This document shows positions 1-8,112 of a stretch of DNA of 24,266 nucleotides, piece after piece (the first letter of the stretch is position 1; the number at the start of each line of letters is the position of its first letter). Origin of the DNA: JAAZPG01 sp012797375 (lineage in GTDB: Bacteria > Acidobacteriota > Aminicenantia > Aminicenantales > UBA4085); NCBI GenBank assembly GCA_937868205.1, contig CALMMC010000087.1:1-24266 (forward strand). The letters are read 5' to 3'. The position numbers and the translations under genes are program-made. Below the pieces are notes generated by a model. The model ran no database searches. It saw only the letters and a program-made list of their open reading frames with translations, and was not told where the DNA came from.

Positions 1-724
1 GGACGAGATCGCCGGACTTCATCAGCTTCTCGTGGATCAGCGGGATCGACCGGATGCGGAGCCGGATCTGCCGGAGGATGTCAAGCGCGGCCGGATCCTT
101 AAGCCCCCAGGAGGAGAGGTTGATCAGGCTGGAGACGAGCTGCATGTTGTTCTTGACCCGGTGGTGGACCTCGCGGAGGAGAACCGCGTTTTCCTCGAGA
201 GCCGCCCGGGCTTTCTCCTCCGCCCGCTTGCGCTCGGCGATTTCGTTTTCCAAGGCGACTAATTTTTCCTCGAGCTTGTTGATCAGGCGCTCGTTGTAGA
301 GGGTGAGGATCTCCTTTTCATCGGCCGCCGTCCCCGGCCGGCGCTGTTTCCCTTCCCGGATCTCCTCCAGGAGAAGGTCGATCTCCCGAACGAATGTCCG
401 CGGATCAAAGGGCTTGCGATAAAAACGGTCGGCGCCCAGCCGGCGGGCGAACCGCTCGTCCTTCTCGTCGACATACGTGGCGGTCAGAAAAACGAACGGC
501 GTTTCCCTCAGGCGCTCGCTGGACCGAAGCTCGCGACAAAGCGCGTAGCCGTCCATGACCGGCATCAGGATATCCGAGATGACGAGGTCATACGCTTCTT
601 TTTCGAGCATCTCCAGCGCTTTTTTCCCGTCGGCGGCTTCCCCCACGGCGTGTCCGCTCCCCAAGAAGAGGCGGGCGAGCAAGTACCGGGATTTCTCTTC
701 ATCGTCGACAATCAGGATCTTCAT
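1..724 (-). CDS. Response regulator-HisKA_2 protein (C-terminus outside window)
   Basis: Partial: 241 codons are visible before the window edge. Residues 1-120 form a receiver domain with acidic pair D7/D8, phosphoacceptor D51 in VISDILMP, T81 and K104 in RKP. Residues about 137-182 are a charged probable coiled coil. A HisKA_2-type dimerisation segment follows, with EVHHRVKNN at 185-193 (likely phospho-His H188). A HATPase domain would be expected beyond the edge but cannot be seen. Family knowledge: receiver-HisKA_2 proteins take phosphate from a partner kinase and act as relay or kinase modules. The start at 724 is chosen because GGAG lies 6 nt upstream; ATG at 727 is possible but too close. 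The gene follows the upstream response regulator by 16 nt, so it is the last visible gene of the receptor/YfiR/kinase operon. It is probably cytoplasmic. Partner and output are unknown. Confidence 0.88.
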   Translation of the reverse strand, partial: MKILIVDDEEKSRYLLARLFLGSGHAVGEAADGKKALEMLEKEAYDLVISDILMPVMDGYALCRELRSSERLRETPFVFLTATYVDEKDERFARRLGADRFYRKPFDPRTFVREIDLLLEEIREGKQRRPGTAADEKEILTLYNERLINKLEEKLVALENEIAERKRAEEKARAALEENAVLLREVHHRVKNNMQLVSSLINLSSWGLKDPAALDILRQIRLRIRSIPLIHEKLMKSGDLV

Positions 725-740
725 CATCTTCTCCGAAGAT

Positions 741-1100
741 TTATAAGTATTTTTCCAGCACGCCGATGAACGCGGCCGGATGGATCGGTTTTTCGACGTA
801 GGCCGAGCATCCCGCGGCCAGCGCTTTTTCCCTGTCCCCGACCATGGCATAGGACGTCACGGCGATGATCGGGATGCCGGCCAGGGCTTCGTCCGCCCGG
901 ATTTTCCGGGTGGCCGTGTATCCGTCCATCACCGGCAGCTGGATATCCATCAGGATCAGGTCGGGCCGCCGCTCCTTGGCCAGAGCCACGCCGGCCGCCC
1001 CGTCCCGGGCTTCGAGGACCGCGTGGCCGAGCTTGTCGATGATAAAGCGCATCATGTACAGGTTATTCTCATTATCCTCGACGATGAGAACCGTCTTCAT
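741..1100 (-). CDS. Single-domain response regulator (CheY/DivK-like)
   Basis: A 119-residue protein made of one receiver domain and no output domain. E8/D9 form the acidic pocket, D52 in LILMDIQLP is the phosphoacceptor, T82 is the switch residue and K104 in EKP is the conserved lysine. The N-terminus (VEDNENN) resembles DivK-type stand-alone receivers and the receivers of hybrid kinases. Its ATG overlaps the stop of the upstream kinase by 4 nt (ATGA), so the two are translationally coupled. The kinase lacks its own receiver, so this protein is its most likely phosphate acceptor, perhaps passing phosphate to the receiver-HisKA_2 protein downstream. A much longer open frame continues upstream but is an out-of-frame shadow of the kinase gene, so the start is placed at 1100. 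Confidence 0.92.
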   Translation of the reverse strand: MKTVLIVEDNENNLYMMRFIIDKLGHAVLEARDGAAGVALAKERRPDLILMDIQLPVMDGYTATRKIRADEALAGIPIIAVTSYAMVGDREKALAAGCSAYVEKPIHPAAFIGVLEKYL

Positions 1101-2983
1101 CGCGGATCCTCCTTCCATCGGAGAGGCAGGCGGAAGACGAAGACGCTGCCGCGGCCGGGCTCGCTGGAGACCGCAATCTCCCCCCCGAGCGCGGTCAGGA
1201 TCTTCTTGCACAGATAGAGTCCCAGGCCCGTCCCCTCGTAGGCCTTGGTCATCGTCATGTCGACTTGCTGGAAGGGGACAAACAGCTTCGGGAGATCTTC
1301 CGCCCGGATGCCGATCCCTTGGTCGGCGACGCGGACCTCGAGATATTCCTCCCGGACGTCCGCGTGAACGCGGATGTCGCCCCGGGGGCTGAACTTGATC
1401 GCGTTGCCGAGCAGGTTCATCAGCACCTGCTTGAACCGGCGGGCGTCGCTCTGGAGAAACAGGACGTCCGGCGCGTCGACCCTCACCCGGAGACCCTTGG
1501 CCGCGGCTTGGGGGGTGACGCTCTTCACGGTTTCCCGGACGACGTCGGCCACCGGAAAAAGCTCGATCGTCAGATCCATCCGCCCCGATTCGATTTTGGA
1601 GATGTCCAGGATGTCGTTGATCAGCGCCAGGAGGAGGGTGGCGCTGCTCTGGACCATGGTCAGCTGTTTCCTCTGCTCCGGCGACACCTCCCCCGACATC
1701 CCCATGAGGATCAAGCCGGTGAATCCGAGGATGGAGTTGAGCGGCGTCCGCAGCTCGTGGCTCATGCTGGCCAGGAACAGGCTTTTCAGCCGGTCCAGCT
1801 CGATCAGCCGCTCGTTGGCCGCGGCCAGCTCCCGGGTCCGTTCCTCCACCCGGCGCTCGAGGCCTTCGTTGAGCTTGCGGATTTCCTCCTCGGCTTTCTT
1901 GCGCTCGCTGATGTCGCGGACGATGACGAGATCGGCCGGCCGCCCCTGGTAGGAGATCCGGGCGGCGTTGACCTCGGCCGGGATCCGTCCGCCGCCGGCG
2001 TTCATCAACGCGGTTTCGCACATCGCCGGGGCTTTCCCCCCGGCCATCCGGTCCCGGTAGTAGCGGGTCAGCCGCTCCCGCTCCTCTTCCGGGACCAATT
2101 CGAGGAACGGCCGGCCGAGAAATTCCCCGGCTTGGCCTCGGGCCATGGCGACCAGGCTCGGGTTGACATAGACGAAGCGCTCGTCCTGGATGATGACGAT
2201 CGCGTCCTCGGCGTTTTCGACCAGCGTCCGGTATTTCTCCTCGCTTTCCCGGAGAGCGGCGGTCATCCGGTCCCGTTCCGCATCCCGGCTTTGGATCTCC
2301 GACAGCATGCCGTTGAATCCGCTGTGAAGAACGCCGATCTCGTCTTTCCGCACCTCTTCCCCCCGGACGCGGACCGAGAGGTCCTTGGTCCGGGACACGA
2401 GGCGGATGGTTTCCGCCAGGCGACGGATCGGCCGCGACAAGGTCCTCTGGCTGAGAGCCGTCAAGAGCAAGGCCAGGAGCATGCTGGCCAGCAGGGCGGT
2501 CCCGGTCCCGAGCGCGTTCCGGAAAAGGATCATCCGGTACTCGGCCAGATCGTATCGGAAAAGGACGGTCCCGATCGGCTCGTCGTCTTGGAGAATGCGC
2601 CGTGAAAAGACGAAGAACCGGCCTTGGGTTTCCTCGAAGTCGCCTCCCCGTTGCGGCGGCCGCTCGGGCGCCGTCTCCTGCCTCCGGTAAGCAGCGAACG
2701 GCCGGCCGCCGTCGTCCAGGATCCAGGCGTGGGTTACGTGCGCCTCGGCCTCCAGAGAACGAAGCGTCCGGGCGGCATCCGCGCCGTCCCGGAAGAGAAG
2801 GGCCGACGTGCAGTTGTAGCCGAGGAGGTGGGCCATCGATTCAAGCTTCGTTCGGAGGGAGCTGCGGTATAATCGGGCGGACGACAGAACGTTGAATCCG
2901 CTGAGCAGGAAAACGACGATGAAGACGACGAAGAGCTGCAGGAGGATGATTTTTCGGGCCAGGGACAGGTCGTTGAATCTCAT
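1097..2983 (-). CDS. Membrane sensor histidine kinase (CHASE8-like, HAMP, PAS, HisKA, HATPase)
   Basis: 628 residues. TM1 is at about 11-33. A periplasmic region at about 34-155 resembles CHASE8 sensors, which often pair with YfiR proteins. TM2 is at about 157-177, HAMP at about 178-232, PAS at about 248-362, a coiled coil at 360-398, and HisKA with phospho-His H409 in SHELRTP. The HATPase domain has N-box residues N523 and N527, G1 box DQGIGI (554-559) and G2 box GTGLGL (584-589). All catalytic boxes are present, so this should be an active kinase in the inner membrane. Its start overlaps the YfiR stop by 4 nt, and its stop overlaps the next response regulator's start. Context suggests its periplasmic domain reads YfiR or receptor status. 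The ligand cannot be inferred from sequence. Confidence 0.94.
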   Translation of the reverse strand: MRFNDLSLARKIILLQLFVVFIVVFLLSGFNVLSSARLYRSSLRTKLESMAHLLGYNCTSALLFRDGADAARTLRSLEAEAHVTHAWILDDGGRPFAAYRRQETAPERPPQRGGDFEETQGRFFVFSRRILQDDEPIGTVLFRYDLAEYRMILFRNALGTGTALLASMLLALLLTALSQRTLSRPIRRLAETIRLVSRTKDLSVRVRGEEVRKDEIGVLHSGFNGMLSEIQSRDAERDRMTAALRESEEKYRTLVENAEDAIVIIQDERFVYVNPSLVAMARGQAGEFLGRPFLELVPEEERERLTRYYRDRMAGGKAPAMCETALMNAGGGRIPAEVNAARISYQGRPADLVIVRDISERKKAEEEIRKLNEGLERRVEERTRELAAANERLIELDRLKSLFLASMSHELRTPLNSILGFTGLILMGMSGEVSPEQRKQLTMVQSSATLLLALINDILDISKIESGRMDLTIELFPVADVVRETVKSVTPQAAAKGLRVRVDAPDVLFLQSDARRFKQVLMNLLGNAIKFSPRGDIRVHADVREEYLEVRVADQGIGIRAEDLPKLFVPFQQVDMTMTKAYEGTGLGLYLCKKILTALGGEIAVSSEPGRGSVFVFRLPLRWKEDPR

Positions 2984-3564
2984 CGCTCCAGGGCCGCCTT
3001 GTCTCCCTCGACCAGGATGGCCAGGCGCAGAAGCTGTGAGCCGGCCTGGATGCCCGCTTTCTTCAACGCTTCAAGGTTGATCTCAAACTTGACGCGGTCG
3101 TCGCGCAGAACGAAGTTGATCGCCGCTCCGCGCCGGGCCAGGCCCTCGGTCTCCCCGACGACGAGGACGCTCGTCCCCCGGAACTTTTCCAGGGTTTCGG
3201 GGAGGAGGAACGCGGAGGAATCGGACAGGAAGAGAATCCGGGGCCGGCCGGTGTCTTTCAACTCCGCGCACCGCCGGACGCGGAGGAGAACGGAGCCGTT
3301 GGTCTTCTTCGCCGCGATTTCCTGGAGCGGCTCCCAAATCGCGCTGTCTCCCAGCACGACGATCGGGCAGAGCTCGCGGTCGAGTTCGCCGGGCCATTGG
3401 AGGTATCGCATGAAATGGAACAGGAAGACCGCCTTGACCGCAGCTTCCGAAACAGACGTGTCCGTGACGAGGGTTTCCCCGGCCGGGACGGCCGGCGGGC
3501 CGGAGAGAACCACGGCTCCGGCCGCCGCGAGAATCCATCCGATCCGGAACCAGGCCGTCTTCAT
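2980..3564 (-). CDS. YfiR/DUF4154-family periplasmic protein
   Basis: 194 residues, usual for the family. It has an N-terminal signal peptide (hydrophobic core about 8-22, likely cleavage near the Ala/Gly-rich stretch at 25-29). The DUF4154 signature AVKAVFLFHFMRYLQWP begins at 42, and the C-terminal half ends in the characteristic SQLLRLAI block. In Pseudomonas, YfiR is a periplasmic protein that restrains a membrane diguanylate cyclase. Relatives elsewhere sit beside TonB receptors and sensor kinases or cyclases and probably transmit periplasmic signals. Here the partner is the downstream CHASE8-like kinase. The start is fixed by a TGATG overlap with the receptor stop; the longer upstream open frame is antisense-type noise from the receptor gene. 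C66 and C99 could form a disulfide, as in YfiR, but the pairing is inferred. Confidence 0.9.
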   Translation of the reverse strand: MKTAWFRIGWILAAAGAVVLSGPPAVPAGETLVTDTSVSEAAVKAVFLFHFMRYLQWPGELDRELCPIVVLGDSAIWEPLQEIAAKKTNGSVLLRVRRCAELKDTGRPRILFLSDSSAFLLPETLEKFRGTSVLVVGETEGLARRGAAINFVLRDDRVKFEINLEALKKAGIQAGSQLLRLAILVEGDKAALER

Positions 3565-5564
3565 CACCGGAATGAATACCCCACGGCGAAGCGGAACGAG
3601 CGCGGCGGCTGACGGTAGCGGCTGGGCGGCAGGTTGGAGGGATGATAATAGACGGCGTCGAAAAGATTGTCGACGGCGAGCTGGACGTCGAAACCCGCGG
3701 ACAGGCGCCAGGAAAGGGCGGCCCGGGCGACGATGGCTCCTTCGATCCGGTCGCTCCCCGTGGACGGGATGATCTTGGGATTCTTCCGTTCCCCGAAATA
3801 ACAGCCTCGCAGGCTGAGGGTCAAGCGCGGGGTGAAGGCATAAGCCGCGCCGAAGGCGGCGCCGTGGGGGGCGATTTCCGGCGCCTGCACGCCCGCCTCG
3901 TCCATGGAAGCGGTATACGTGTAGGAGGCCCAGGCCCTCCAGGAGCCGCGGCGGAAAATGAGCCCGGCTTCGCCGCCGTCCGTCGTCAGGGTCCCCGCGT
4001 TGATCCAACGGCTGTTCGTCGTTCCGTCCTCCCGCCTCAGGAGATTCGTCAAGCGATTGCGGTAAACGGACAGGTCCAGCCGCAGGCACGAGGAAAAGGA
4101 CCAGCCCCCGGCGATTTCAAACGAATCGATTTTTTCCGGCCGCAGGCCGGAGTTCCCCGCTCCGGCCGTGTAATCCCACGGCTTCGGCGCCCGGAACGCC
4201 CGCATGTACAAGGCCTTGGCCGTCAATCTCCCCCGGTTGTAAACCACGCCCAGCCGCGGCGTGTTCACCGCGCCGTAATAGCTGGAGTCGTCGTGTCGGA
4301 GGCCGAGAAAAAGATCCAGGCCTTCGGCCGCGGTCCCTTGGACCTGGGCGTACGCGGAGAACAAGCGGTTGGTCATCATGGCCGGGGAAAGCGGAGCCGC
4401 CGGAACGGCGTCCGCCGAAGAGCTCACGGTGACGGAAAATCCCTCGGCCAGCCGTTCCCGCTCCAGGACGAGGCCGGCGGAGAAGCGCCAGCGCGGGTCC
4501 GGCGTCCATTGAATCTGGGCTTCGTTGCCGATCAGGCTGTTGGGCCGGTAGTAACGGAACTGCCGGCCCGGAGAATCGGAGGTCGCCTGCTCGATTTCCG
4601 AGATGGTGTCGTCCAGGACGGTTGAATTCCGGTAATAAGCCGTGTTGCGGAAAGACCAGTTCTTTTTCTTCTCGTAGGAATAGCGGGCCCAGACGTTGAT
4701 GAACCGGATGTGCCAGTTGACGCCGTGGTCGCTCCAGGGAATGGAAAGATCCTCTCCGGCCGTCCGTTCCACCGTCGCCCGCGAGGCGTTTTCATCCTGG
4801 AGAAGAAACCCGGCCTCGAAATCCTTGAAATGAACGCGGGCTTGGACGGCCGCGTCGTTCTCGAAATTCTCGATGTCCTCGGTCCAGTTGAAGTCGCCGG
4901 CCGCCCCGGCCAAGTCGGCTTTCTCGTTCCGCTTGAGCATCGCCGCCGCGGTGAAGCCGAAATCCGCTTTTTTATCGTAAGACCCGTAACGGGCTTCGGC
5001 CAGCCGCGCGCCGAAGGTTCCCCAGCCGGCCGAAACGCGGCCGCTTGAGCCGGCCCGCGGATCCCGGGTGACGATGTTGATGATTCCGGACAGGGCGTTG
5101 GTCCCGTACAAGGCCGAAGCCGGGCCGTAGATGACCTCGATGCGTTCCACCTCGGCCAGGTTGAACTGGCCGCCGCCGTAGAATCCGCCCGAGTTCAGCT
5201 CGTTGATCTGAAGGCCGTCCATGAGCAGGAGAATCTTGTTGTTCTGGCCGGGGATTCCCCGGATGAAGGAATAGGAGTTGAAGCCGAGGATGTTCCGAAA
5301 TTGAAAGCCGGGGAGATCGGACAGGGCGTCCTCAAGAGTCAGGCAGCCGCCGTCCCGGATTTGCTCGGACGTGATCACCCGGACGGTGGCCGGAGTCCGG
5401 GAGATCGTTTCCGGGCTTTTCAGGGCGGACACAACCTTCAGGTCGAGGAGCTCGCTGAGGTCGAGAGCCAGCAGCTCGTCCAACGTTTTTTCTTGAGCCG
5501 AAAGGGGGAGAACCAGGAGAACGAGCCCGGCCGCGGCGAAAAAAAATTTCATAATCCGGTTCAA
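3564..5564 (-). CDS. TonB-dependent outer-membrane receptor
   Basis: 666 residues from a TTG start. The signal peptide at about 5-24 ends at LSAQ. A TonB-box-like LKVVSA is at 42-47, the plug domain at about 55-168 (LPGFQFRN, RGIPGQNN, LLLMDGLQ, ERIEVIYGPASALYGTNA), then a beta-barrel rich in aromatic alternation ending FAVGYSFR. Role: TonB/ExbBD-energised uptake or sensing of a ligand at the outer membrane. The substrate is unknown. Start choice: AGGAGG lies 6 nt before TTG at 5564, while the in-frame ATG at 5552 is 18 nt from it; either gives a good signal peptide. First gene of the operon with YfiR and the kinase (TGATG overlap). That context argues for a sensory rather than purely nutritional receptor. 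A clear promoter lies at 5717-5745. Confidence 0.93.
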   Translation of the reverse strand: MNRIMKFFFAAAGLVLLVLPLSAQEKTLDELLALDLSELLDLKVVSALKSPETISRTPATVRVITSEQIRDGGCLTLEDALSDLPGFQFRNILGFNSYSFIRGIPGQNNKILLLMDGLQINELNSGGFYGGGQFNLAEVERIEVIYGPASALYGTNALSGIINIVTRDPRAGSSGRVSAGWGTFGARLAEARYGSYDKKADFGFTAAAMLKRNEKADLAGAAGDFNWTEDIENFENDAAVQARVHFKDFEAGFLLQDENASRATVERTAGEDLSIPWSDHGVNWHIRFINVWARYSYEKKKNWSFRNTAYYRNSTVLDDTISEIEQATSDSPGRQFRYYRPNSLIGNEAQIQWTPDPRWRFSAGLVLERERLAEGFSVTVSSSADAVPAAPLSPAMMTNRLFSAYAQVQGTAAEGLDLFLGLRHDDSSYYGAVNTPRLGVVYNRGRLTAKALYMRAFRAPKPWDYTAGAGNSGLRPEKIDSFEIAGGWSFSSCLRLDLSVYRNRLTNLLRREDGTTNSRWINAGTLTTDGGEAGLIFRRGSWRAWASYTYTASMDEAGVQAPEIAPHGAAFGAAYAFTPRLTLSLRGCYFGERKNPKIIPSTGSDRIEGAIVARAALSWRLSAGFDVQLAVDNLFDAVYYHPSNLPPSRYRQPPRSFRFAVGYSFR

Positions 5565-5649
5565 TTTCTGCCTCCTTGAACCGGGGTCCGGCGCCGGCAG
5601 GCAGTCCGCGGCGGCGGAAACCGAATCCGCTGGAATTCTTACAGATACA

Positions 5650-5678
5650 GGAGACGATGAGAAAGAGGAAGCGTCTCC
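5650..5678 (-). other. Possible leader hairpin of the receptor operon
   Basis: Perfect 7-bp inverted repeat GGAGACG (5650-5656) and CGTCTCC (5672-5678) with a 15-nt loop, inside the predicted untranslated leader of the receptor mRNA (about 5565-5710). A role in mRNA stability or regulation is only a possibility. Confidence 0.25.
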
Positions 5679-5716
5679 GGCCCCGACTTCCATCCGCCGT
5701 CCGAACCCATGGCTCC

Positions 5717-5745
5717 ACTATATCTTCAGGCGGCCGGGCTGTCAA
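5717..5745 (-). promoter_or_regulatory. Sigma-70-type promoter of the receptor/YfiR/kinase operon
   Basis: On the minus strand TTGACA (5740-5745) is followed after exactly 17 nt by TATAGT (5717-5722), which matches the consensus at 11 of 12 positions. Predicted start near 5710 gives a leader of about 145 nt before the TTG start. Its -35 box forms one arm of the inverted repeat shared with the divergent promoter. Confidence 0.75.
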
Positions 5746-5767
5746 TCGGACCGCCTGCCGATTGACA
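5740..5767. repeat. Perfect 10-bp inverted repeat joining two divergent -35 boxes (candidate operator)
   Basis: TGTCAATCGG (5740-5749) and CCGATTGACA (5758-5767) are exact inverted copies separated by 8 nt. The outer six bases of each arm are the -35 hexamers of the two divergent promoters. The inner CGG/CCG extension is not required by the promoters, which suggests a dimeric regulator site. Confidence 0.6.
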
Positions 5768-5790
5768 CCTCCCGGCAATTCCGCTATCGT
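5762..5790 (+). promoter_or_regulatory. Sigma-70-type promoter of isocitrate dehydrogenase
   Basis: TTGACA (5762-5767), a 17-nt spacer and TATCGT (5785-5790), a perfect -35 with a -10 keeping the key TA...T positions. Predicted transcription start near 5797 gives a leader of about 65 nt. A strong ribosome-binding site, AAGGAGGG, sits just before the ATG at 5863. Confidence 0.7.
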
Positions 5791-5862
5791 ACATTTCTTT
5801 TCGGCCGTGTCATCCCGGTTCCGCGTGGGCGGAACAGAACATAAAGCGGAAAAGGAGGGATC

Positions 5863-8085
5863 ATGGCGAAGCAGACGATCATCTGGACGGAGACGGACGA
5901 AGCGCCGGCTCTGGCCACCTATTCCCTGCTTCCGATCATTCAGGGATTCACCAAGGGAACGGGCGTTGAGGTCGAGACGAGCGACATCTCGCTCGCCGGG
6001 CGCGTCATCGCCAATTTCCCCGACCGCCTGCGGGACGATCAGCGGATCCCGGATCACCTGGCCCAGCTGGGCGAGTTGACGGCCCGGCCTGAGGCCAACA
6101 TCATCAAGCTGCCGAACATCAGCGCCTCGATTCCCCAGCTCCAGGGCGCCATCCGGGAGCTGCAGTCCAAGGGCTACGACCTCCCGGACTATCCCGAACG
6201 CCCGCAAAACGAAGCGGAGCGCGAGATCCAGGCCCGCTACGCCAAAGTCCTGGGAAGCGCCGTGAACCCCGTCCTCCGCGAGGGCAACTCCGACCGAAGG
6301 GCGCCGCTTTCAGTCAAGAATTTCTCCAAGACGCATCCCCACAAGCTGGGGCCCTGGAAACCGGATTCCAAAGCCTGCGTGGTTCACATGACCGAAGGCG
6401 ATTTTTACGGCCACGAAAAATCCGCGGTCAACGAAAAGGAACGGCCGATCCGGATCGAGCTCACGGGCAAGGACGGGACGGTCAAGGTCCTGAAGGAGGA
6501 CTTGACCGCCCTCCCGGATGAAATCCTTTCGGCGACCTTCATGAGCTGGAAGGCGCTTCGGAAATTCTACGCCGATAAAATCGAGGAGGCCAAGGCCCGC
6601 GGTCTCCTCCTGTCGCTCCACCTGAAGGCGACGATGATGAAGGTGTCCGACCCGATCATGTTCGGCCACGCCGTCTCGGTCTTTTATCAAAAGGCCCTGG
6701 ACAAGCACGCCGCCGTCCTCAAGGAGCTCGGGGTGAACGTCAACAACGGCTTGGGCGATGTGTACGCGAAAATCCAGGCCCTTCCGGAAGCGAAGCGGAC
6801 GGAAATCGAGGCCGACCTCAAGGCCGTCTACGCCGAGCGGCCGGCTCTGGCCATGGTCGATTCGGACCGGGGCATCACCAACCTCCACGTTCCCAACGAT
6901 ATCATCGTCGACGCCTCCATGCCGGTGGTCGTCCGCGAATCGGGCCAGATGTGGGGCGCCGACGGAAAGCTCCGCGAGACGATGGCCATGATCCCCGACC
7001 GGTGCTACTCAACGATCTACAAGGAGATCATTGAAAACTGCAAGCAATTCGGGGCGTTCGATCCGGCGACCATGGGAAGCGTCCCCAACGTCGGCCTCAT
7101 GGCCCAGAAAGCGGAGGAATACGGCTCCCACCCGACGACCTTCGAGATTCCCTTCGACGGGACCGTCCGGGTCGTCACGCCCTGCGGCCGGACGCTCTTG
7201 GAACACGAGGTCGAGGCCGGCGACATCTGGAGGATGTCCCGGGCCAAGGACATCCCGATCCGCGACTGGGTCAAGCTGGCGGTCAAGCGGGCCCGGGCGA
7301 CCGGCGCCCCGGCCGTCTTCTGGCTGGATCGCAACCGGGCCCATGACGCCCAGCTCATCGCCAAGGTCGAGCGCTATCTGAAGGATCAAGACACGTCCGG
7401 CTTGGACATTCGGATTCTTCCCCCGGTCGAGGCGATGCGCCATTCGCTGGACCGGATCCGCAAGGGCCTCGACACCATTTCAGTGACGGGCAACGTCCTC
7501 CGGGACTATCTCACCGACCTTTTCCCGATCCTCGAGATCGGGACCAGCGCCAAGATGCTGTCCATCGTCCCGCTGCTGGGCGGAGGCGGATTGTTCGAAA
7601 CGGGGGCCGGCGGCTCCGCCCCCAAGCACGTCCAGCAATTCCAGAAGGAAGGATACCTGCGATGGGACTCGCTCGGGGAATTCTCGGCCTTCGCCGCCTC
7701 GCTCGAGCACCTGGCCGGCGTATTCCAAAACAAGAAAGCCAAGGTCCTGGCCGAAACCCTCGACGAGGCCATCGCCAAATTCTTGGAAAACAATAAATCC
7801 CCCGCCCGGAAGGTCGGACAGATCGACAACCGGGGCAGCCACTTCTATCTGGCCTTGTACTGGGCCCGGGCCTTGGCCGCCCAAAACAAAGACCCGGAGC
7901 TCCGGGCCCGGTTCGAGACGATCGCCCGGCGGCTGGGGGAAAACGAAGCCAAGATCGCGGCCGAACTCCTCGGAGCGCAGGCCAAGCCCGTCGACATGGG
8001 CGGGTATTACCGGCCGGACCGGAAGAAGGTCGAGACGGCCATGCGGCCGAGCCCGACGTTGAACGCGATCATCGACGCGCTCTGA
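5863..8085 (+). CDS. icd: Monomeric NADP-dependent isocitrate dehydrogenase
   Basis: 740 residues, the standard length for monomeric IDH (about 740). It converts isocitrate plus NADP+ to 2-oxoglutarate, CO2 and NADPH in the cytoplasmic TCA cycle. Numbering matches that of the Azotobacter vinelandii enzyme as I recall it. Isocitrate ligands are S132, N135, R139, R145, K255 (in HLKATMMK), Y420 and R547. Metal ligands are D350, D548 and D552. NADP phosphate contacts H589, R600 and R649 are all present, supporting NADP rather than NAD use. The start has an ideal Shine-Dalgarno (AAGGAGGG) and its own promoter at 5762-5790. It is a single-gene unit, divergent from the receptor operon and convergent with the sialidase-like gene 27 nt away. 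No intrinsic terminator with a T-run is visible between them, only GC-rich self-complementary sequence. Confidence 0.98.
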   Translation: MAKQTIIWTETDEAPALATYSLLPIIQGFTKGTGVEVETSDISLAGRVIANFPDRLRDDQRIPDHLAQLGELTARPEANIIKLPNISASIPQLQGAIRELQSKGYDLPDYPERPQNEAEREIQARYAKVLGSAVNPVLREGNSDRRAPLSVKNFSKTHPHKLGPWKPDSKACVVHMTEGDFYGHEKSAVNEKERPIRIELTGKDGTVKVLKEDLTALPDEILSATFMSWKALRKFYADKIEEAKARGLLLSLHLKATMMKVSDPIMFGHAVSVFYQKALDKHAAVLKELGVNVNNGLGDVYAKIQALPEAKRTEIEADLKAVYAERPALAMVDSDRGITNLHVPNDIIVDASMPVVVRESGQMWGADGKLRETMAMIPDRCYSTIYKEIIENCKQFGAFDPATMGSVPNVGLMAQKAEEYGSHPTTFEIPFDGTVRVVTPCGRTLLEHEVEAGDIWRMSRAKDIPIRDWVKLAVKRARATGAPAVFWLDRNRAHDAQLIAKVERYLKDQDTSGLDIRILPPVEAMRHSLDRIRKGLDTISVTGNVLRDYLTDLFPILEIGTSAKMLSIVPLLGGGGLFETGAGGSAPKHVQQFQKEGYLRWDSLGEFSAFAASLEHLAGVFQNKKAKVLAETLDEAIAKFLENNKSPARKVGQIDNRGSHFYLALYWARALAAQNKDPELRARFETIARRLGENEAKIAAELLGAQAKPVDMGGYYRPDRKKVETAMRPSPTLNAIIDAL

Positions 8086-8112
8086 CGGCCGCCGCGCGGA
8101 ACGGCCGCCGGC

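Noticed and set aside
741..2021. Response regulator read as the C-terminus of a 426-residue protein
   Set aside because: The N-terminal part is the sensor kinase read in another frame; the ATGA overlap at 1097-1100 gives a normal start for the 119-residue receiver.
1265..2605. Plus-strand open frame (446 codons) opposite the sensor kinase
   Set aside because: Composition is a mirror of the kinase codons; no start signal or domain, and the kinase motifs are complete.
2980..4089. YfiR protein with a 175-residue N-terminal extension
   Set aside because: The extension is an out-of-frame reading of the TonB receptor; the signal peptide starts at the ATG at 3564.
5727..5767. RNA pseudoknot riboswitch formed by the two interleaved inverted repeats
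   Set aside because: There is no loop between the third and fourth arms to cross the first stem, and the region lies upstream of the predicted transcript starts in both directions; DNA operator use is simpler.
8086..8112. Intrinsic terminator between isocitrate dehydrogenase and the sialidase-like gene
   Set aside because: The 27-bp gap is GC-rich and has short palindromes (CCGCGCGG), but no clean stem followed by a T-run.
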